A DNA stretch of 64,000 nt from Pelolinea submarina. Its GTDB lineage: Bacteria; Chloroflexota; Anaerolineae; Anaerolineales; Anaerolineaceae. The translations under genes and the position numbers were made by a program. Positions 1 through 8,930 of the stretch are shown here, in pieces (the stretch's first letter is position 1; each line of letters opens with the position of its first letter). Under the pieces are notes generated by a model, which worked only from the letters and a program-made list of their open reading frames with translations, was not told where the DNA came from and did no database searches. The stretch is taken from positions 3,224,001 to 3,288,000 of the forward strand of contig NZ_AP018437.1 in NCBI RefSeq assembly GCF_003966975.1, read 5' to 3'.

Positions 1-1458
1 GAACCAGTAGCGCGATAACAGATCGATATAGGCCCGGTAAGCATCCTGATACTTCTCCACCGAGAAAACCAGATCATAGAGCGGAGCGCCTTCCATCATG
101 CCGGATTCCGAACGGGTGAAGAGCGGCGCATCGGTGCCCCCTCCCCAGGTCAGATCCCAGGGGATCCATTCAAAGCGCCCGCTGACAGAATCATTGAAAA
201 GATAAAAATTATTGCCGGTATAGATATAAGAATCCCAGTTATCAATGATGATATTGACCGCCAGATAACGCAGGAAAGCGTCCACGTTCAGACTGGATTC
301 CAGGGCTTGGATTAATTCCGCGTCGCTGGCGTATTCCGTCCCGTCCACCACGCGGCACAATGCCACGATATCACTGTAATCCGCTTCCGCTTCATTGTTC
401 ATCTTCCCGTAAGCGTATTGGCCATTTTGGACGGGATAGTCTTCAATGCTGTCGCCGTGGTAGATCAGGTCCATCGGCCCGCGCTGGGCGTGGCTGGCCT
501 TGTATAAATTACCGCCTTTCGCGTCCTGCCCAAAACGGTTGCCGATATATTTGTTGTCCACGCGTTCAACCATGGAGTAAACGCCCCAGTAAATGGGATC
601 CTGGCCATCGTCGCGGATATCGATCCACAATTCCACAAAACTTACGAAACTGGCCGGCAGGCCGGCAAAACGCATCATCTCGTATGCCAGCTTCTCTTTC
701 AACAAACCGGGGTCGCCGATGTTGTTCAGCAGCATCAACTGGCGCAGGTTATGGTATTCCTGGTCGGCAATGTAAGCGTCCGTATCGATCTTCCAGGGCT
801 TTTTGTCCCCGGACATACGCAGGGAAAACTGCCCGCGCATGCGGAAGCCCACATCCTTCAGCTCTTCACCGAACACATTCACATCCGCCTTGGCTTGGTA
901 TTTGGATTCCACATCCGCCCACATTTGGGTCCAATCCGCCTGGTCCAGGCTGACCTCGATGCGCCGCACGCGGCTGTCATCGAAGACCGTCCAGTAATCC
1001 ACGCTGCTGGAAGCCGGATGGCGCACACTCACCCGGGTGGACGCAACCGCCGTGCCTCCGTTGGCGTCCGTCACCCGCAGGGAAATGACGTAATCGCGTG
1101 GTTTGCTGTAGGAATAAGAAGCGTACCCGCCGTTGGCGGTCGCGTCGGTTTCAAAGGAACCGTTGCCGTCCAGGTCCCACTCGTAACGTACGATAGCCCC
1201 GTTTGAACTGCTGGAACCCAACGGGCTGAAATAGGCGGTCAGCGGCGCCCAACCATCGTTGGGCATGGCATAAGCCTGTGCGCTGACGTTCGGATCAATT
1301 GCACTAATCTGGGAATCACCTGCATTGCGGCCGGAACCGACCAGCATGAGCGGCGCTGCCGCCAACAGCAGGACAATAGCGGCCAGTTCGATGCCACGCA
1401 GCCATTTCCCCTCTAAAAAAACCTGTTTTAAAGAAAGCGAATGCCTATCCCTTCGCAT
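1..1458 (-). CDS. CotH kinase-family secreted protein with PKD domain (3' end cut by window)
   Basis: This gene starts at an ATG at 1456-1458 and stays open to the left edge, giving 486 codons without a stop. Residues 21-41 form one hydrophobic segment (a signal anchor or uncleaved signal). Residues about 55-147 look like a PKD fold, with the motif YEWDLDGNGSF and the strand pattern DYVISLRVTDANGG. From about 155 the sequence follows the CotH family: FRMRGQFS in the N-lobe, then DNWDSYIYTGNNFYLF and FEWIPWDLTWGG near the edge. CotH proteins have an atypical kinase fold and, in Bacillus, phosphorylate spore coat proteins. In non-sporulating bacteria they are usually secreted proteins of unknown target. 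The gene is divergent from the lipoprotein gene at 1713. Family assignment is good; target and activity are unknown. Confidence 0.85.
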   Translation of the reverse strand, partial: MRRDRHSLSLKQVFLEGKWLRGIELAAIVLLLAAAPLMLVGSGRNAGDSQISAIDPNVSAQAYAMPNDGWAPLTAYFSPLGSSSSNGAIVRYEWDLDGNGSFETDATANGGYASYSYSKPRDYVISLRVTDANGGTAVASTRVSVRHPASSSVDYWTVFDDSRVRRIEVSLDQADWTQMWADVESKYQAKADVNVFGEELKDVGFRMRGQFSLRMSGDKKPWKIDTDAYIADQEYHNLRQLMLLNNIGDPGLLKEKLAYEMMRFAGLPASFVSFVELWIDIRDDGQDPIYWGVYSMVERVDNKYIGNRFGQDAKGGNLYKASHAQRGPMDLIYHGDSIEDYPVQNGQYAYGKMNNEAEADYSDIVALCRVVDGTEYASDAELIQALESSLNVDAFLRYLAVNIIIDNWDSYIYTGNNFYLFNDSVSGRFEWIPWDLTWGGGTDAPLFTRSESGMMEGAPLYDLVFSVEKYQDAYRAYIDLLSRYWF

Positions 1459-1712
1459 GTTTAATTATACACTTATTAATTACATTTATATATTATTGAA
1501 AAACTCGATTTAATATTAATAATAATTACTTGTTGTATAATATACATACAATTTAATACCTGCCAGCAATCATACAAATTGCATCCCCAATAAAACCATT
1601 TCCCAGGGGAAATTCATAGCAGTATTTTGATTTTCCTTCCCAGCTACCGTCCATTTCACCATAAATACAATTGCAACTTGATCGATTGTAAATATCTGAA
1701 AGAGAGGGAGTT
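1459..1712. promoter_or_regulatory. AT-rich divergent intergenic region with TGTAT-N7-ATACA palindrome
   Basis: This is a non-coding spacer between two divergent secreted-protein genes, and 1475-1560 is strongly AT-rich. Positions 1534-1550 form a 17-bp inverted repeat, TGTAT-N7-ATACA, extended by one pair to TTGTAT/ATACAA. It contains a TATAAT hexamer at 1536-1541, but no convincing -35 lies 16-18 bp upstream. The same TGTAT-N7-ATACA layout overlaps the promoter in front of the diguanylate cyclase gene near 57.5 kb. A role as operator is inference. Confidence 0.4.
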
Positions 1713-2858
1713 ATGAAAACCAATATGAGATCCTTGTTCGCCTGTGTATTGATCCTGCTGTTTGCAAGCCTGGCCTGCACCATCGACTTCGGCGGTTCGT
1801 CCGACGCGCAGGAAACCCTGACGGCCATCTATCTGCAGGAAACCTTGGATGCGCAAAGCATGGCGGAAGCAGCCCCGCCGCAGGAAGAAGCCGTCGCAGA
1901 ACCCACCCTCACCGTCGAGGTGGTCCACGCTATCACACCCGGCAATCCCGGCTGGGTATCGCAGTGGTGGCAGGACACAGATTCCTCCGGCACTGCCTCT
2001 CAGAACCGCGCCAGTGGCGGCGATTACCTCAACCAGAATTTGCTGGAACGCCCCTTCACCGCCCAGGATATGACCTACCGGCAAGACGTGGACCTGGGCA
2101 AGGTGGAGATCAGCCAGGACAACACTTTCTACTACTTCCTCCTGCACTTGGATGGCGTGCACAGCCAGAGCGGTATGCTGTCCGCCTTCTACGGGGTGGA
2201 ACTGGATCTGGACAAGGACGGCCGCGGCGACCTGCTGCTGTGGGCGCGCGGAGACGGCAACACTACCTGGAATATTGAGGATGTGTTCGTGTACAGCGAT
2301 GAGAATAACGATGTCGGCGGCCTCCGGGCCATGCTGGCCGACGCGCCCAGCAGCGGGCTGAACGGCTACGAAAAGGCGTTGTTCTCACCCGAAAACCTGG
2401 GAGATCCGGACGCCGCCTGGAAGCGCGTGGATCCATCTGACAGCAGCGTAATGCAGTTGGCCATCAAGAAGTCCCTGATGAGCAACGCCAGCACCTTCAT
2501 GTGGAGCGCCTGGGCGGACGATGGCGTCATCGACCCGGGCAAGTTCGATTACAACGACCAGTTCACGCTCAATCAAGCCGGCAGCCCTCTCAGCGGCGCG
2601 GCGGATTATCCGCTCAAGGCCATTTTCCTGGCAGACAACACCTGCCGCCTGGCCTACGGCTACGAGGAAACCAGCGACGCTTCCTGGCTGTGCCGGCGGG
2701 CCGAACCCACCCCGCAGCCGACCGTCCCAGAACCGGAGGAAGAAGAGGAAGAACCGCCCTGCACCTGCCCCAGCAACCGCACCTTTATCACCGACAAAGC
2801 CTGCTGTGAGTACTGCGGCTTTACCTGGGGAGATAACGACGAATTCCCCTGTTATTAG
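1713..2858 (+). CDS. Lipoprotein of unknown function with Cys-rich tail
   Basis: The ATG follows a purine-rich site (gagagggag) at 6-8 bp spacing. The protein has 381 residues. A lipoprotein signal ends in FASLAC, so residue 22 would be the lipidated Cys. The middle part carries the stretch ELDLDKDGRGDLLLWARG and resembles a carbohydrate-binding or beta-sandwich surface domain, but I do not recognise a named family. A Pro/Glu-rich linker (about residues 330-350) leads to a C-terminal block of about 30 residues with six cysteines in CxC, CC and CxxC spacing, ending in FPCY. That suggests a small disulfide- or metal-stabilised module. It is followed after 51 bp by another lipoprotein gene on the same strand. 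Function is unknown. Confidence 0.75.
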   Translation: MKTNMRSLFACVLILLFASLACTIDFGGSSDAQETLTAIYLQETLDAQSMAEAAPPQEEAVAEPTLTVEVVHAITPGNPGWVSQWWQDTDSSGTASQNRASGGDYLNQNLLERPFTAQDMTYRQDVDLGKVEISQDNTFYYFLLHLDGVHSQSGMLSAFYGVELDLDKDGRGDLLLWARGDGNTTWNIEDVFVYSDENNDVGGLRAMLADAPSSGLNGYEKALFSPENLGDPDAAWKRVDPSDSSVMQLAIKKSLMSNASTFMWSAWADDGVIDPGKFDYNDQFTLNQAGSPLSGAADYPLKAIFLADNTCRLAYGYEETSDASWLCRRAEPTPQPTVPEPEEEEEEPPCTCPSNRTFITDKACCEYCGFTWGDNDEFPCY

Positions 2859-2909
2859 AACAGGGAATCCGGTCAGTAGAGAACAGTCGTCAATCGACAG
2901 GATAAAGTG

Positions 2910-4385
2910 ATGCGCATGAATAAAATCTTATATATCGGTACCGCCTTTATGTTGGCGGGTTTGTTGGCATGTTCGGCGGGGCAAGAGCCAAACACTGGTG
3001 ATCAATCCGCCGCTTCTCGCAGCGAATCCGGTGGCTCATCTTCAAGCTACAGCCAGCCGCTGGCGCAAACTTCCGGGGACGTAGTAGACCCGCAAGCCTT
3101 CGAATATCTGGGCGCCTTCCGCCTGCCCGGCGGAGAGGACCCGCCCCTCACTTTCGCCTACGGCGGCAACGCCATGACCTTCAACCCGGATGGGGATGCC
3201 GGCGGCGGTGATGGGTTTCCCGGCTCGCTGTTCGTGATGGGACACGACCGCATCGCCTATGGCGGCCTGCCGGACGGCGGCCAGATTGCCGAAGTCAGCA
3301 TCCCGCAGCCGATCATTTCAGAGAACATCGAGGACCTCAACACGGCAGAATTCCTTCAGGATTTCCAAAACGTGCTGGCCGGTTACTTCACCAATTTGGA
3401 GGAAATTCCGCGCGTGGGTATGGTTTACCTGAACGCGCCGGAAACCGGCCCAAAGATCCATTTCACCTGGGGGCAGCACCTGCAGGAACCCGGCGACCCG
3501 TCGAACGGCTGGTTCGACCCGCAGTTGGATGACCCGCAGGTACAGGGCCCCTGGTTCATCGGCCAGCAGGATCCTTACAGCATCACCGGCTACATGTTCG
3601 ATATCCCGGCCGAGTGGGCGGATGCTTACGCGGACGGATATACCCTGGCGACCGGACGCATGCGCGACGGCGGCATGGGCGGCATGGGGCCTGCGCTGAT
3701 TGCCTACACCCCCTGGCTGGCGGACGGCTCCGCCCCGCCCGGCGGGACGCGCCTTGAAGAAAAAACTTTGCTTTTGTACGAAAACACGTACAACACGATC
3801 GCCATCGAGCGCAGCCTGAACGGCTACCAGCACCCGGATGAATGGGAGGGCGGCGCCTGGATCACCACGGCTTCCGGCGCCAGCGCGGTGCTGTTCGCCG
3901 GCACCAAGGGTACCGGGGACAAATACTGGTACGGCTATATCCACCCGGATGGGCCGCAGTACATCTGCGTGGATGAACAGGCCGCTGATATCGCGGATAT
4001 GTGCCGTTACGCGGACGGTTCGTTCTGCACCGAGGCGGAATTGGGCGGCTGCTGCGACGCGGAGGCAGGCACCTGTGTCTCGGACCGCGGCTGGTGGACG
4101 ACCCGCTTCGACGCGCAGATGATCCTGTACGACCCGGCCGAACTGGCCAAAGTGGCCGCGGGTGAGCTGGAGTCCTGGCAGCCGCAGCCCTACGCCGTCA
4201 TCGACATTGACGAGCATCTTTACCTCGACCCGCCTGAATGGGACGAAATATACATGGGCTGGGGCGATCAGCGCCGCGCGCGCGTGGGCGAAGTCTCCTT
4301 CGACCGCCAGAACGGCCTGCTCTACCTGCTGGAGCTATACGCCGACGGAGCCAAGCCGATCGTGCACGTGTGGAAGATCAATTAG
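2910..4385 (+). CDS. Lipoprotein of unknown function, beta-rich
   Basis: The protein has 491 residues from ATG 2910. A GTG at 2907 and an ATG at 2916 are also possible; 2910 is preferred because AGG at 2899-2901 lies 8 bp upstream. The signal peptide ends LAGLLAC, so it is a lipoprotein, followed by a Ser/Gly-rich linker to about residue 50. The mature part begins YLGAFRLPGG and has Gly-rich blocks (FAYGGNAMTFNPDGD, GSLFVMGHDR) of the type seen in beta-propeller-like secreted proteins. It also has a Cys cluster (CTEAELGGCCDAEAGTC). The end, PIVHVWKI, looks like a natural C-terminus. It probably forms a short unit with the lipoprotein gene at 1713. No reaction can be assigned. Confidence 0.72.
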   Translation: MRMNKILYIGTAFMLAGLLACSAGQEPNTGDQSAASRSESGGSSSSYSQPLAQTSGDVVDPQAFEYLGAFRLPGGEDPPLTFAYGGNAMTFNPDGDAGGGDGFPGSLFVMGHDRIAYGGLPDGGQIAEVSIPQPIISENIEDLNTAEFLQDFQNVLAGYFTNLEEIPRVGMVYLNAPETGPKIHFTWGQHLQEPGDPSNGWFDPQLDDPQVQGPWFIGQQDPYSITGYMFDIPAEWADAYADGYTLATGRMRDGGMGGMGPALIAYTPWLADGSAPPGGTRLEEKTLLLYENTYNTIAIERSLNGYQHPDEWEGGAWITTASGASAVLFAGTKGTGDKYWYGYIHPDGPQYICVDEQAADIADMCRYADGSFCTEAELGGCCDAEAGTCVSDRGWWTTRFDAQMILYDPAELAKVAAGELESWQPQPYAVIDIDEHLYLDPPEWDEIYMGWGDQRRARVGEVSFDRQNGLLYLLELYADGAKPIVHVWKIN

Positions 4386-4398
4386 GGAGTTGACAGAC

Positions 4399-4839
4399 CT
4401 ATTTTCCGGACGGGATGTCTTTCCACAGGACCAGTGAGCCGAGGATACCGACCAGCAACGCCAGCGGGCAAATCAGAACTGCCAGGATGAAGAAGGTGCC
4501 TTCCAGGAAACCCAGCAAGCCGCTCAGGAACACTGAGGCGGTCATGCTCGCCAGCGCGTAGAACAGGTTGTGCAGCACCACGCCGACCAGGAACCCGGCC
4601 GCCGCGTAACCGCACGCAAGCAGAGAGATCTTAACCTTGCCGCTCAGTTTGGCTTTGTAGACCATCAGCACCAATCCCAGCCCGGCCAGCGTGAACATTC
4701 CCCACAGGGCAAAGATGTTGACGCCCGCCAGAATGCCCATGTTATCCGAGAACATCAGGAAGACCACCAGCGCTGCCAGGACAACCAGGATGATGAAGAG
4801 CGATTGGATCGTCAGGATACGGTTTTTTAGGATATGCAT
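4399..4839 (-). CDS. Small membrane protein, four predicted TM segments
   Basis: The protein has 146 residues with hydrophobic stretches at roughly 12-30, 37-60, 72-95 and 112-140, and almost no soluble part. It is convergent with the lipoprotein gene ending at 4385, only 13 bp away. It has no recognisable catalytic motif or family signature, so it is called hypothetical. Long hydrophobic runs and ordinary amino-acid use make it more likely real than a shadow frame. Confidence 0.6.
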   Translation of the reverse strand: MHILKNRILTIQSLFIILVVLAALVVFLMFSDNMGILAGVNIFALWGMFTLAGLGLVLMVYKAKLSGKVKISLLACGYAAAGFLVGVVLHNLFYALASMTASVFLSGLLGFLEGTFFILAVLICPLALLVGILGSLVLWKDIPSGK

Positions 4840-5061
4840 AGTTCCATCTTAGCGGATTTTGGAAGGAATTACAAATTGCCAAACTATGTTTTCGATAATT
4901 CTCGAGCAAGCGGACCCACGAACATGGCTATTAGTATTTTAAGGCGCGGTGATAATCATAGTGAGTCAAAGAAGAAAATTATTAATTTGTAAAAGCATAT
5001 GCTATAAATATTCTGTAAATATATCAAAAATGCAGGAATTGATAAACTAAAGAGAGAGAAA

Positions 5062-5757
5062 ATGGCAAAAGAGTTTTCGGAAGATACTAAAAACAAAGTC
5101 CTACTTTGGTCAGATCGGCATTGTTGTCTATGCAAGAAAGCATGTGGAGTTGATATTCAAGTCCACCATATTATTCCTAAAGAGAAGAAGGGTACTGGAG
5201 TAATTGATAATGCCATTCCACTTTGCTACGACTGTCACGCAAAAGTTCACTACAGTAGTCTTCAAGGCAATTCGATCAAACCTAATGAATTAAAAAGACG
5301 TAGAGATCAAATTTATGAGGAGTTTACTCATCATCTTCTGTCTCCGGTTATGTTCTTACTCACACAAAGAGGTGGAAGAGAATTCCCGAGTATAGGTTTT
5401 GATATTAGAAATACTGGTAACACATACCCAATTGGTGTTCGTGTTGACCTTTATGCTTATGCCAAAAGAAAAGAGATTCATTTCAAAAAGGGTGAGAACG
5501 GGTATTATTCAGGTAGACATATATGGAACCTAAATCCTGGGAAAGGGTTCATCAATGCAAATTTCATATTGCCAGATTATATGATGCCGGTAGGGTTTAC
5601 AGAATTAACTGCCGAAGAACAATCGAGTTATAAATTACAGATCCGAATAAAGTTAACAATCATCGATATTCTTGAAAGAGAACACGAACTACTGCCTGAA
5701 GGATTTATCTACTCTCCAACTATACAATCAGAACAAAAATGGTATGCTGAACCATAA
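5062..5757 (+). CDS. HNH endonuclease-domain protein
   Basis: The protein has 231 residues, and the start follows aaagagagagaaa. The N-terminal 75 residues are an HNH nuclease module: CCLCKKAC gives the first Cys pair, QVHHIIPKEK the catalytic His pair, and NAIPLCYDCHAKVH the Asn, second Cys pair and last His. Residues about 95-231 form a separate domain that looks beta-rich and is not recognised; it may bind a target or act as a sensor. Base composition is visibly more AT-rich than the neighbouring genes, with codons such as AAA and ATT dominating, and the 220 bp upstream are also AT-rich. This suggests recent acquisition. It has no partner modification gene. A solitary restriction or defence role is possible but not shown. 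Confidence 0.8.
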   Translation: MAKEFSEDTKNKVLLWSDRHCCLCKKACGVDIQVHHIIPKEKKGTGVIDNAIPLCYDCHAKVHYSSLQGNSIKPNELKRRRDQIYEEFTHHLLSPVMFLLTQRGGREFPSIGFDIRNTGNTYPIGVRVDLYAYAKRKEIHFKKGENGYYSGRHIWNLNPGKGFINANFILPDYMMPVGFTELTAEEQSSYKLQIRIKLTIIDILEREHELLPEGFIYSPTIQSEQKWYAEP

Positions 5758-5791
5758 ACACTTATTTATATATTAAAACAAAATATTAGAA

Positions 5792-5821
5792 AAAGGGCTG
5801 GATGAAATCATCCAGCCCTTT
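5792..5821. terminator. Bidirectional intrinsic terminator between convergent genes
   Basis: A perfect 14-bp inverted repeat (aaagggctggatga and its complement) lies between the HNH gene end and the phosphorylase gene end. A-rich sequence on the left and T-rich sequence on the right let it serve both strands. Confidence 0.8.
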
Positions 5822-5842
5822 ACAAATTCACGAAAGATTTTC

Positions 5843-6562
5843 CTAATCCCCTTGCGCGATCTTGAGCATGGCCTCCAGCGCGATAACGATGGCGTTCTCC
5901 TCGCCGCGGCGGAAGTCGGCTTCCTTGTCCTCGGGTTTGGTGGCCTTATTGGTGCCGTCGGAGGCGTACAACGCGCCGGTGCGCCAGCCGCGGTACTGGC
6001 CGACGATGAAGAGCGTGTCGCTTTCCATCTCGACCGATACGATGCCGGCTTTCTGGTAAAGCTCGCCGCGGGAATTATCCTCGCGCGGGGCATAGAATGC
6101 ATCGCCGGCGGAACCCACACCCACGGTAACGGGGATGTCCAGCGCTTCGGCGGCTTCCACCAGTGCGCGCAGGACGGAGAAGGTCGGAACAGCCGGGAAG
6201 CGGAGCGGCAGATAAGCTGTGGAGGTACCGCCTTCGCGCACGGTACCGCTGCCGATGACGACGTCGCCCACCTGCTGGAAATCCTGGAACACGCCGCAGG
6301 AGCCCACGCGGATGAAGGTGTCGGCGCCCATGTGGGCCAGTTCCTCCAAACCGATAGCCACTACCGGGCCGCCCATGCCGGTGCCGATCACAGTCATGGG
6401 AACACCCTTGTATTCACCGGTGTACACCACGTAACCGCGGCTGTCGGCCACCAGGCGGGGTGAATCGAAGTGATCCGCGATCTTTTTTGCGCGCGCCTGA
6501 TCGCCGGGGCAGAGCACGTAGCGGGCGATGTCCTTTGCGTCACATTTAATATGCCATTCCAT
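5843..6562 (-). CDS. Purine nucleoside / uridine phosphorylase family protein
   Basis: The protein has 239 residues, the usual length for the hexameric nucleoside phosphorylase (PNP/UDP) family. It shows the phosphate-binding start (LCPGDQARAKKIA), TGMGGPVVAIGLEEL, the VGSCGVF strand and the SVEMESDTLF motif whose Glu binds the ribose hydroxyls. The enzyme cleaves a nucleoside with phosphate to give a free base and ribose-1-phosphate in the cytoplasm. Whether it prefers purine nucleosides or uridine cannot be decided by eye. It is divergent from the ribokinase operon, so one control region could serve both arms of nucleoside use. Confidence 0.88.
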   Translation of the reverse strand: MEWHIKCDAKDIARYVLCPGDQARAKKIADHFDSPRLVADSRGYVVYTGEYKGVPMTVIGTGMGGPVVAIGLEELAHMGADTFIRVGSCGVFQDFQQVGDVVIGSGTVREGGTSTAYLPLRFPAVPTFSVLRALVEAAEALDIPVTVGVGSAGDAFYAPREDNSRGELYQKAGIVSVEMESDTLFIVGQYRGWRTGALYASDGTNKATKPEDKEADFRRGEENAIVIALEAMLKIAQGD

Positions 6563-6600
6563 AACTTCCCTCCATTTAATATTGTTAAGATTGTCCTACA

Positions 6601-6609
6601 ATTATAGCA
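6601..6609 (-). promoter_or_regulatory. Extended -10 promoter element for the phosphorylase gene
   Basis: On the minus strand the sequence reads TGCTATAAT, an extended -10 element, about 38 bp upstream of the phosphorylase start. No consensus -35 is seen. A second TATAAT faces the other way at 6629-6634 toward the ribokinase operon, also without a good -35. The divergent layout is clear; the exact promoters are inferred. Confidence 0.45.
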
Positions 6610-6679
6610 GAGCGGTATGCTTAGGCTGTATAATTTGGGTATCATTTTTCCGTATTAACTTATTTTATTGGAGGATCGC

Positions 6680-7597
6680 ATGAGTATAGTGGTATTTGGC
6701 AGTATCAATATGGATTTGACTGCTTACGTCCCCAAACTTCCCCAACCCGGTGAAACGCTGCAAGGCAGTTCGTACATCACCGTGCCGGGCGGCAAGGGCA
6801 ACAACCAGGCCGTGGCCGCCTGCCGGCTGGGCGCGCCCACCAAGTTCGTTGGACGCGTGGGCACAGACGGGTTCGGCGAAGAAGTGCTGAAAATCGTAGG
6901 CGAGCAGAAGGTTGACCTGAGCCAGGTCATGAAAGATCCCGAACACGGCACCGGCATCGCCGTGATCTGCGTGGATAAGAACGCCGAGAACACCATCATC
7001 ATTATTTCCGGCGCCAACTTCGCCCTGGACGACAGCGACGTGGCGCGCGCTTCAAAGGTGATGACAGACGCCAAGGTGCTCATGCTGCAGCTGGAAGTGC
7101 CGCTGGATGCCTGCCTGAAAGCGGCCAAAGCCGCCAAGGAAAAAGGCGTGCAAGTAGTCTGGGACCCCGCTCCGGCGGTTCCCCTGCCGGACGAAGCCTT
7201 CAAGCTGATGGACTTCATTACCCCCAATGAAACCGAAACGGAAATCCTGGTAGGTTTTAAACCCGAAAACGCCGAGGATGCCTCGCGTGCCGCCAAACTC
7301 TTCCTCGCGAAGGGCGTCGGCACGGCCATCATTAAGTTAGGCGCCAGGGGCGTTTACTACGAAAACGAAAAGGAGAGCGGTTTTGTGCCTCCTTATAAAG
7401 TGACTCCCATCGATACGGTCGCCGCGGGCGACGCTTTCAACGCCGGGCTGGCCGTGGCCATCTCGGAAGGCAAGCCGCTGGCCGAAGCCGTACATTGGGG
7501 CGCCGCAGCCGGCGCCATCGCTACCACGCGCAAAGGCGCCCTGCCGGCCATGCCTCATCGCGATGAATTGATGCAATTAATGAAGGAGCAGGCATGA
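6680..7597 (+). CDS. rbsK: Ribokinase (PfkB family)
   Basis: The start is set at ATG 6680 because GGAGG at 6670-6674 lies 5 bp upstream; a TTG at 6668 would overlap that site. The protein has 305 residues. It has the PfkB N-terminal signature GGKGNNQAVAACRLG with the substrate start FGSINMDL, and the C-terminal signature DTVAAGDAFNAGLAVA, whose Asp is the catalytic base. It phosphorylates ribose (possibly another nucleoside-derived sugar) with ATP to ribose-5-phosphate. It overlaps the next gene by 4 bp (ATGA) and heads an operon that would release ribose from nucleosides, which supports ribose as substrate. Confidence 0.88.
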   Translation: MSIVVFGSINMDLTAYVPKLPQPGETLQGSSYITVPGGKGNNQAVAACRLGAPTKFVGRVGTDGFGEEVLKIVGEQKVDLSQVMKDPEHGTGIAVICVDKNAENTIIIISGANFALDDSDVARASKVMTDAKVLMLQLEVPLDACLKAAKAAKEKGVQVVWDPAPAVPLPDEAFKLMDFITPNETETEILVGFKPENAEDASRAAKLFLAKGVGTAIIKLGARGVYYENEKESGFVPPYKVTPIDTVAAGDAFNAGLAVAISEGKPLAEAVHWGAAAGAIATTRKGALPAMPHRDELMQLMKEQA

Positions 7598-8919
7598 GCT
7601 GCAAACTGATCACCAGCGACGTCGTCCTATGTTTGGACGCCGACGATCACATCTATAAGAATGGCTACATGGTGGTGGAAGACGACCGCATCACCGAGAT
7701 CGGCTACCAGAAAGATCTGGACAGCCGGCGCAAATTTGACGAGACCGTGGAACTGGGCCCGCGCCTGGTCATGCCCGGCCTGGTCAACGCCCACACCCAC
7801 AGCCCCATGACGCTCTTCCGCGGGCACGTGGAAGGCCACACGCTCTTCACGCTGGACGGCTGGTTCAACACCATCCGCGTGCTGGAAATGAAGATAGACT
7901 CCGAAATGATCGGCCCGGGTGTGGCCGTGTCCTGCGCGGAAATGATCCGCACCGGCACCACCACTTTCGTGGATCAGTATTTCTGGATGGATCACATCTA
8001 CCCGGAAGTTCGCAAAAGCGGCCTGCGCGCCGTGCTGGCCTACGGCATTGTTGAACTGGGCGAAGAAACCGCGCGCAAGCGCGAGCTGGCGGCCGCGGCG
8101 GCCTTCCTGGAATCCCTGCAGGACGATCCGCTGCTGACCGGCTGGCTGGGACCGCACGCTTTCTTTGTGGATAACAGCGAAACCGCCATGGGCCTGGAAA
8201 AAGAACTGGCCGATAAGTATAAGGTCGGCTTCCATACGCATTTTGCCACCGGGCAGGAAGAGAACGATTACTGCCGCGAGCATTACGGCATCACCGCCAT
8301 CCAACAGTTGAACAAGATGGGTTTCCTGGAATATCCCATCATCGCCGCGCACAGCATCGGCATCCCGCTGGAAGATCTGGACACCGTCAAAGACAAACCT
8401 TTCACGGCCGTCTTCGCCCCCTCCTCCGGCATGCGCAACGCGGCCGGCATCGCCCCGCTGAACGCGCTGCGGGCGGCCGGCGTGAACGTGGCGCTGGGCA
8501 CGGATAACGTCACCAACAACAACAGCTACGACATGTTCAAGGAAATGGCCATTACCGGCAAGATCATGGCGCTGTTGGAACGCAACGCGGACGCCATCCC
8601 TACCCGCTACATCCTGGACATGGCCACCATGGGCGGCGCGCGCGCCATCGGAATGGAAAAAGAAATCGGTTCGCTTGAAACCGGCAAGAAAGCCGACTTG
8701 ATCGCGCTGGATTTGAACGAGATCGGCTGGGCGCCCTTCGGCGGGCAGGACTTCTACGCCGCGCTGGTTTACGCCGTCAGCGGTTACCACGTGCGCGACG
8801 TCATGGTGAACGGCAATTGGCTGTTCCGGGACAATGACTGGACCAGCATGGATTACCTGAAGGTGCGCGGCGAGCTGGAAGCCAAGCACGACGAACTGAT
8901 GCGGCGCATCAAGGAATAG
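7594..8919 (+). CDS. Amidohydrolase, SAH / methylthioadenosine / adenosine deaminase type
   Basis: The protein has 441 residues, typical of the TRZ/ATZ amidohydrolases. Metal and catalytic residues are visible: VNAHTHSPMTLFRG (HxH metal site), HTHFATGQEEND, IIAAHSIGI, and ALGTDNVTNNN with the metal-binding Asp. The end has the composite beta domain ETGKKADLIALDL. The family deaminates adenosine-like nucleosides (S-adenosylhomocysteine, methylthioadenosine or adenosine) to the inosine form. Its start overlaps the stop of rbsK and it is followed 11 bp later by a nucleoside hydrolase gene. Deaminase, hydrolase and ribokinase would together turn adenosine into hypoxanthine and ribose-5-phosphate. 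The exact substrate is inference. Confidence 0.85.
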   Translation: MSCKLITSDVVLCLDADDHIYKNGYMVVEDDRITEIGYQKDLDSRRKFDETVELGPRLVMPGLVNAHTHSPMTLFRGHVEGHTLFTLDGWFNTIRVLEMKIDSEMIGPGVAVSCAEMIRTGTTTFVDQYFWMDHIYPEVRKSGLRAVLAYGIVELGEETARKRELAAAAAFLESLQDDPLLTGWLGPHAFFVDNSETAMGLEKELADKYKVGFHTHFATGQEENDYCREHYGITAIQQLNKMGFLEYPIIAAHSIGIPLEDLDTVKDKPFTAVFAPSSGMRNAAGIAPLNALRAAGVNVALGTDNVTNNNSYDMFKEMAITGKIMALLERNADAIPTRYILDMATMGGARAIGMEKEIGSLETGKKADLIALDLNEIGWAPFGGQDFYAALVYAVSGYHVRDVMVNGNWLFRDNDWTSMDYLKVRGELEAKHDELMRRIKE

Positions 8920-8930
8920 AAGGTTACCGG

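Noticed and set aside
360..1206. Plus-strand open frames in the first kilobase
   Set aside because: They are shadows of the minus-strand CotH-family gene, which has a clean domain match through the whole stretch.
3318..4217. 299-codon open frame opposite the second lipoprotein gene
   Set aside because: The composition is typical of a shadow frame and no signal or domain is seen. The plus-strand protein has a lipoprotein signal.
4840..5061. Origin of replication or small RNA in the AT-rich spacer
   Set aside because: No DnaA-box cluster, stable hairpin or promoter-terminator pair was found; AT richness alone is not enough.
7627..8889. 420-codon open frame opposite the deaminase gene
   Set aside because: It is an antisense shadow of a high-GC gene with clear amidohydrolase motifs on the other strand; its own protein is His/Val/Gln-rich with no family features.
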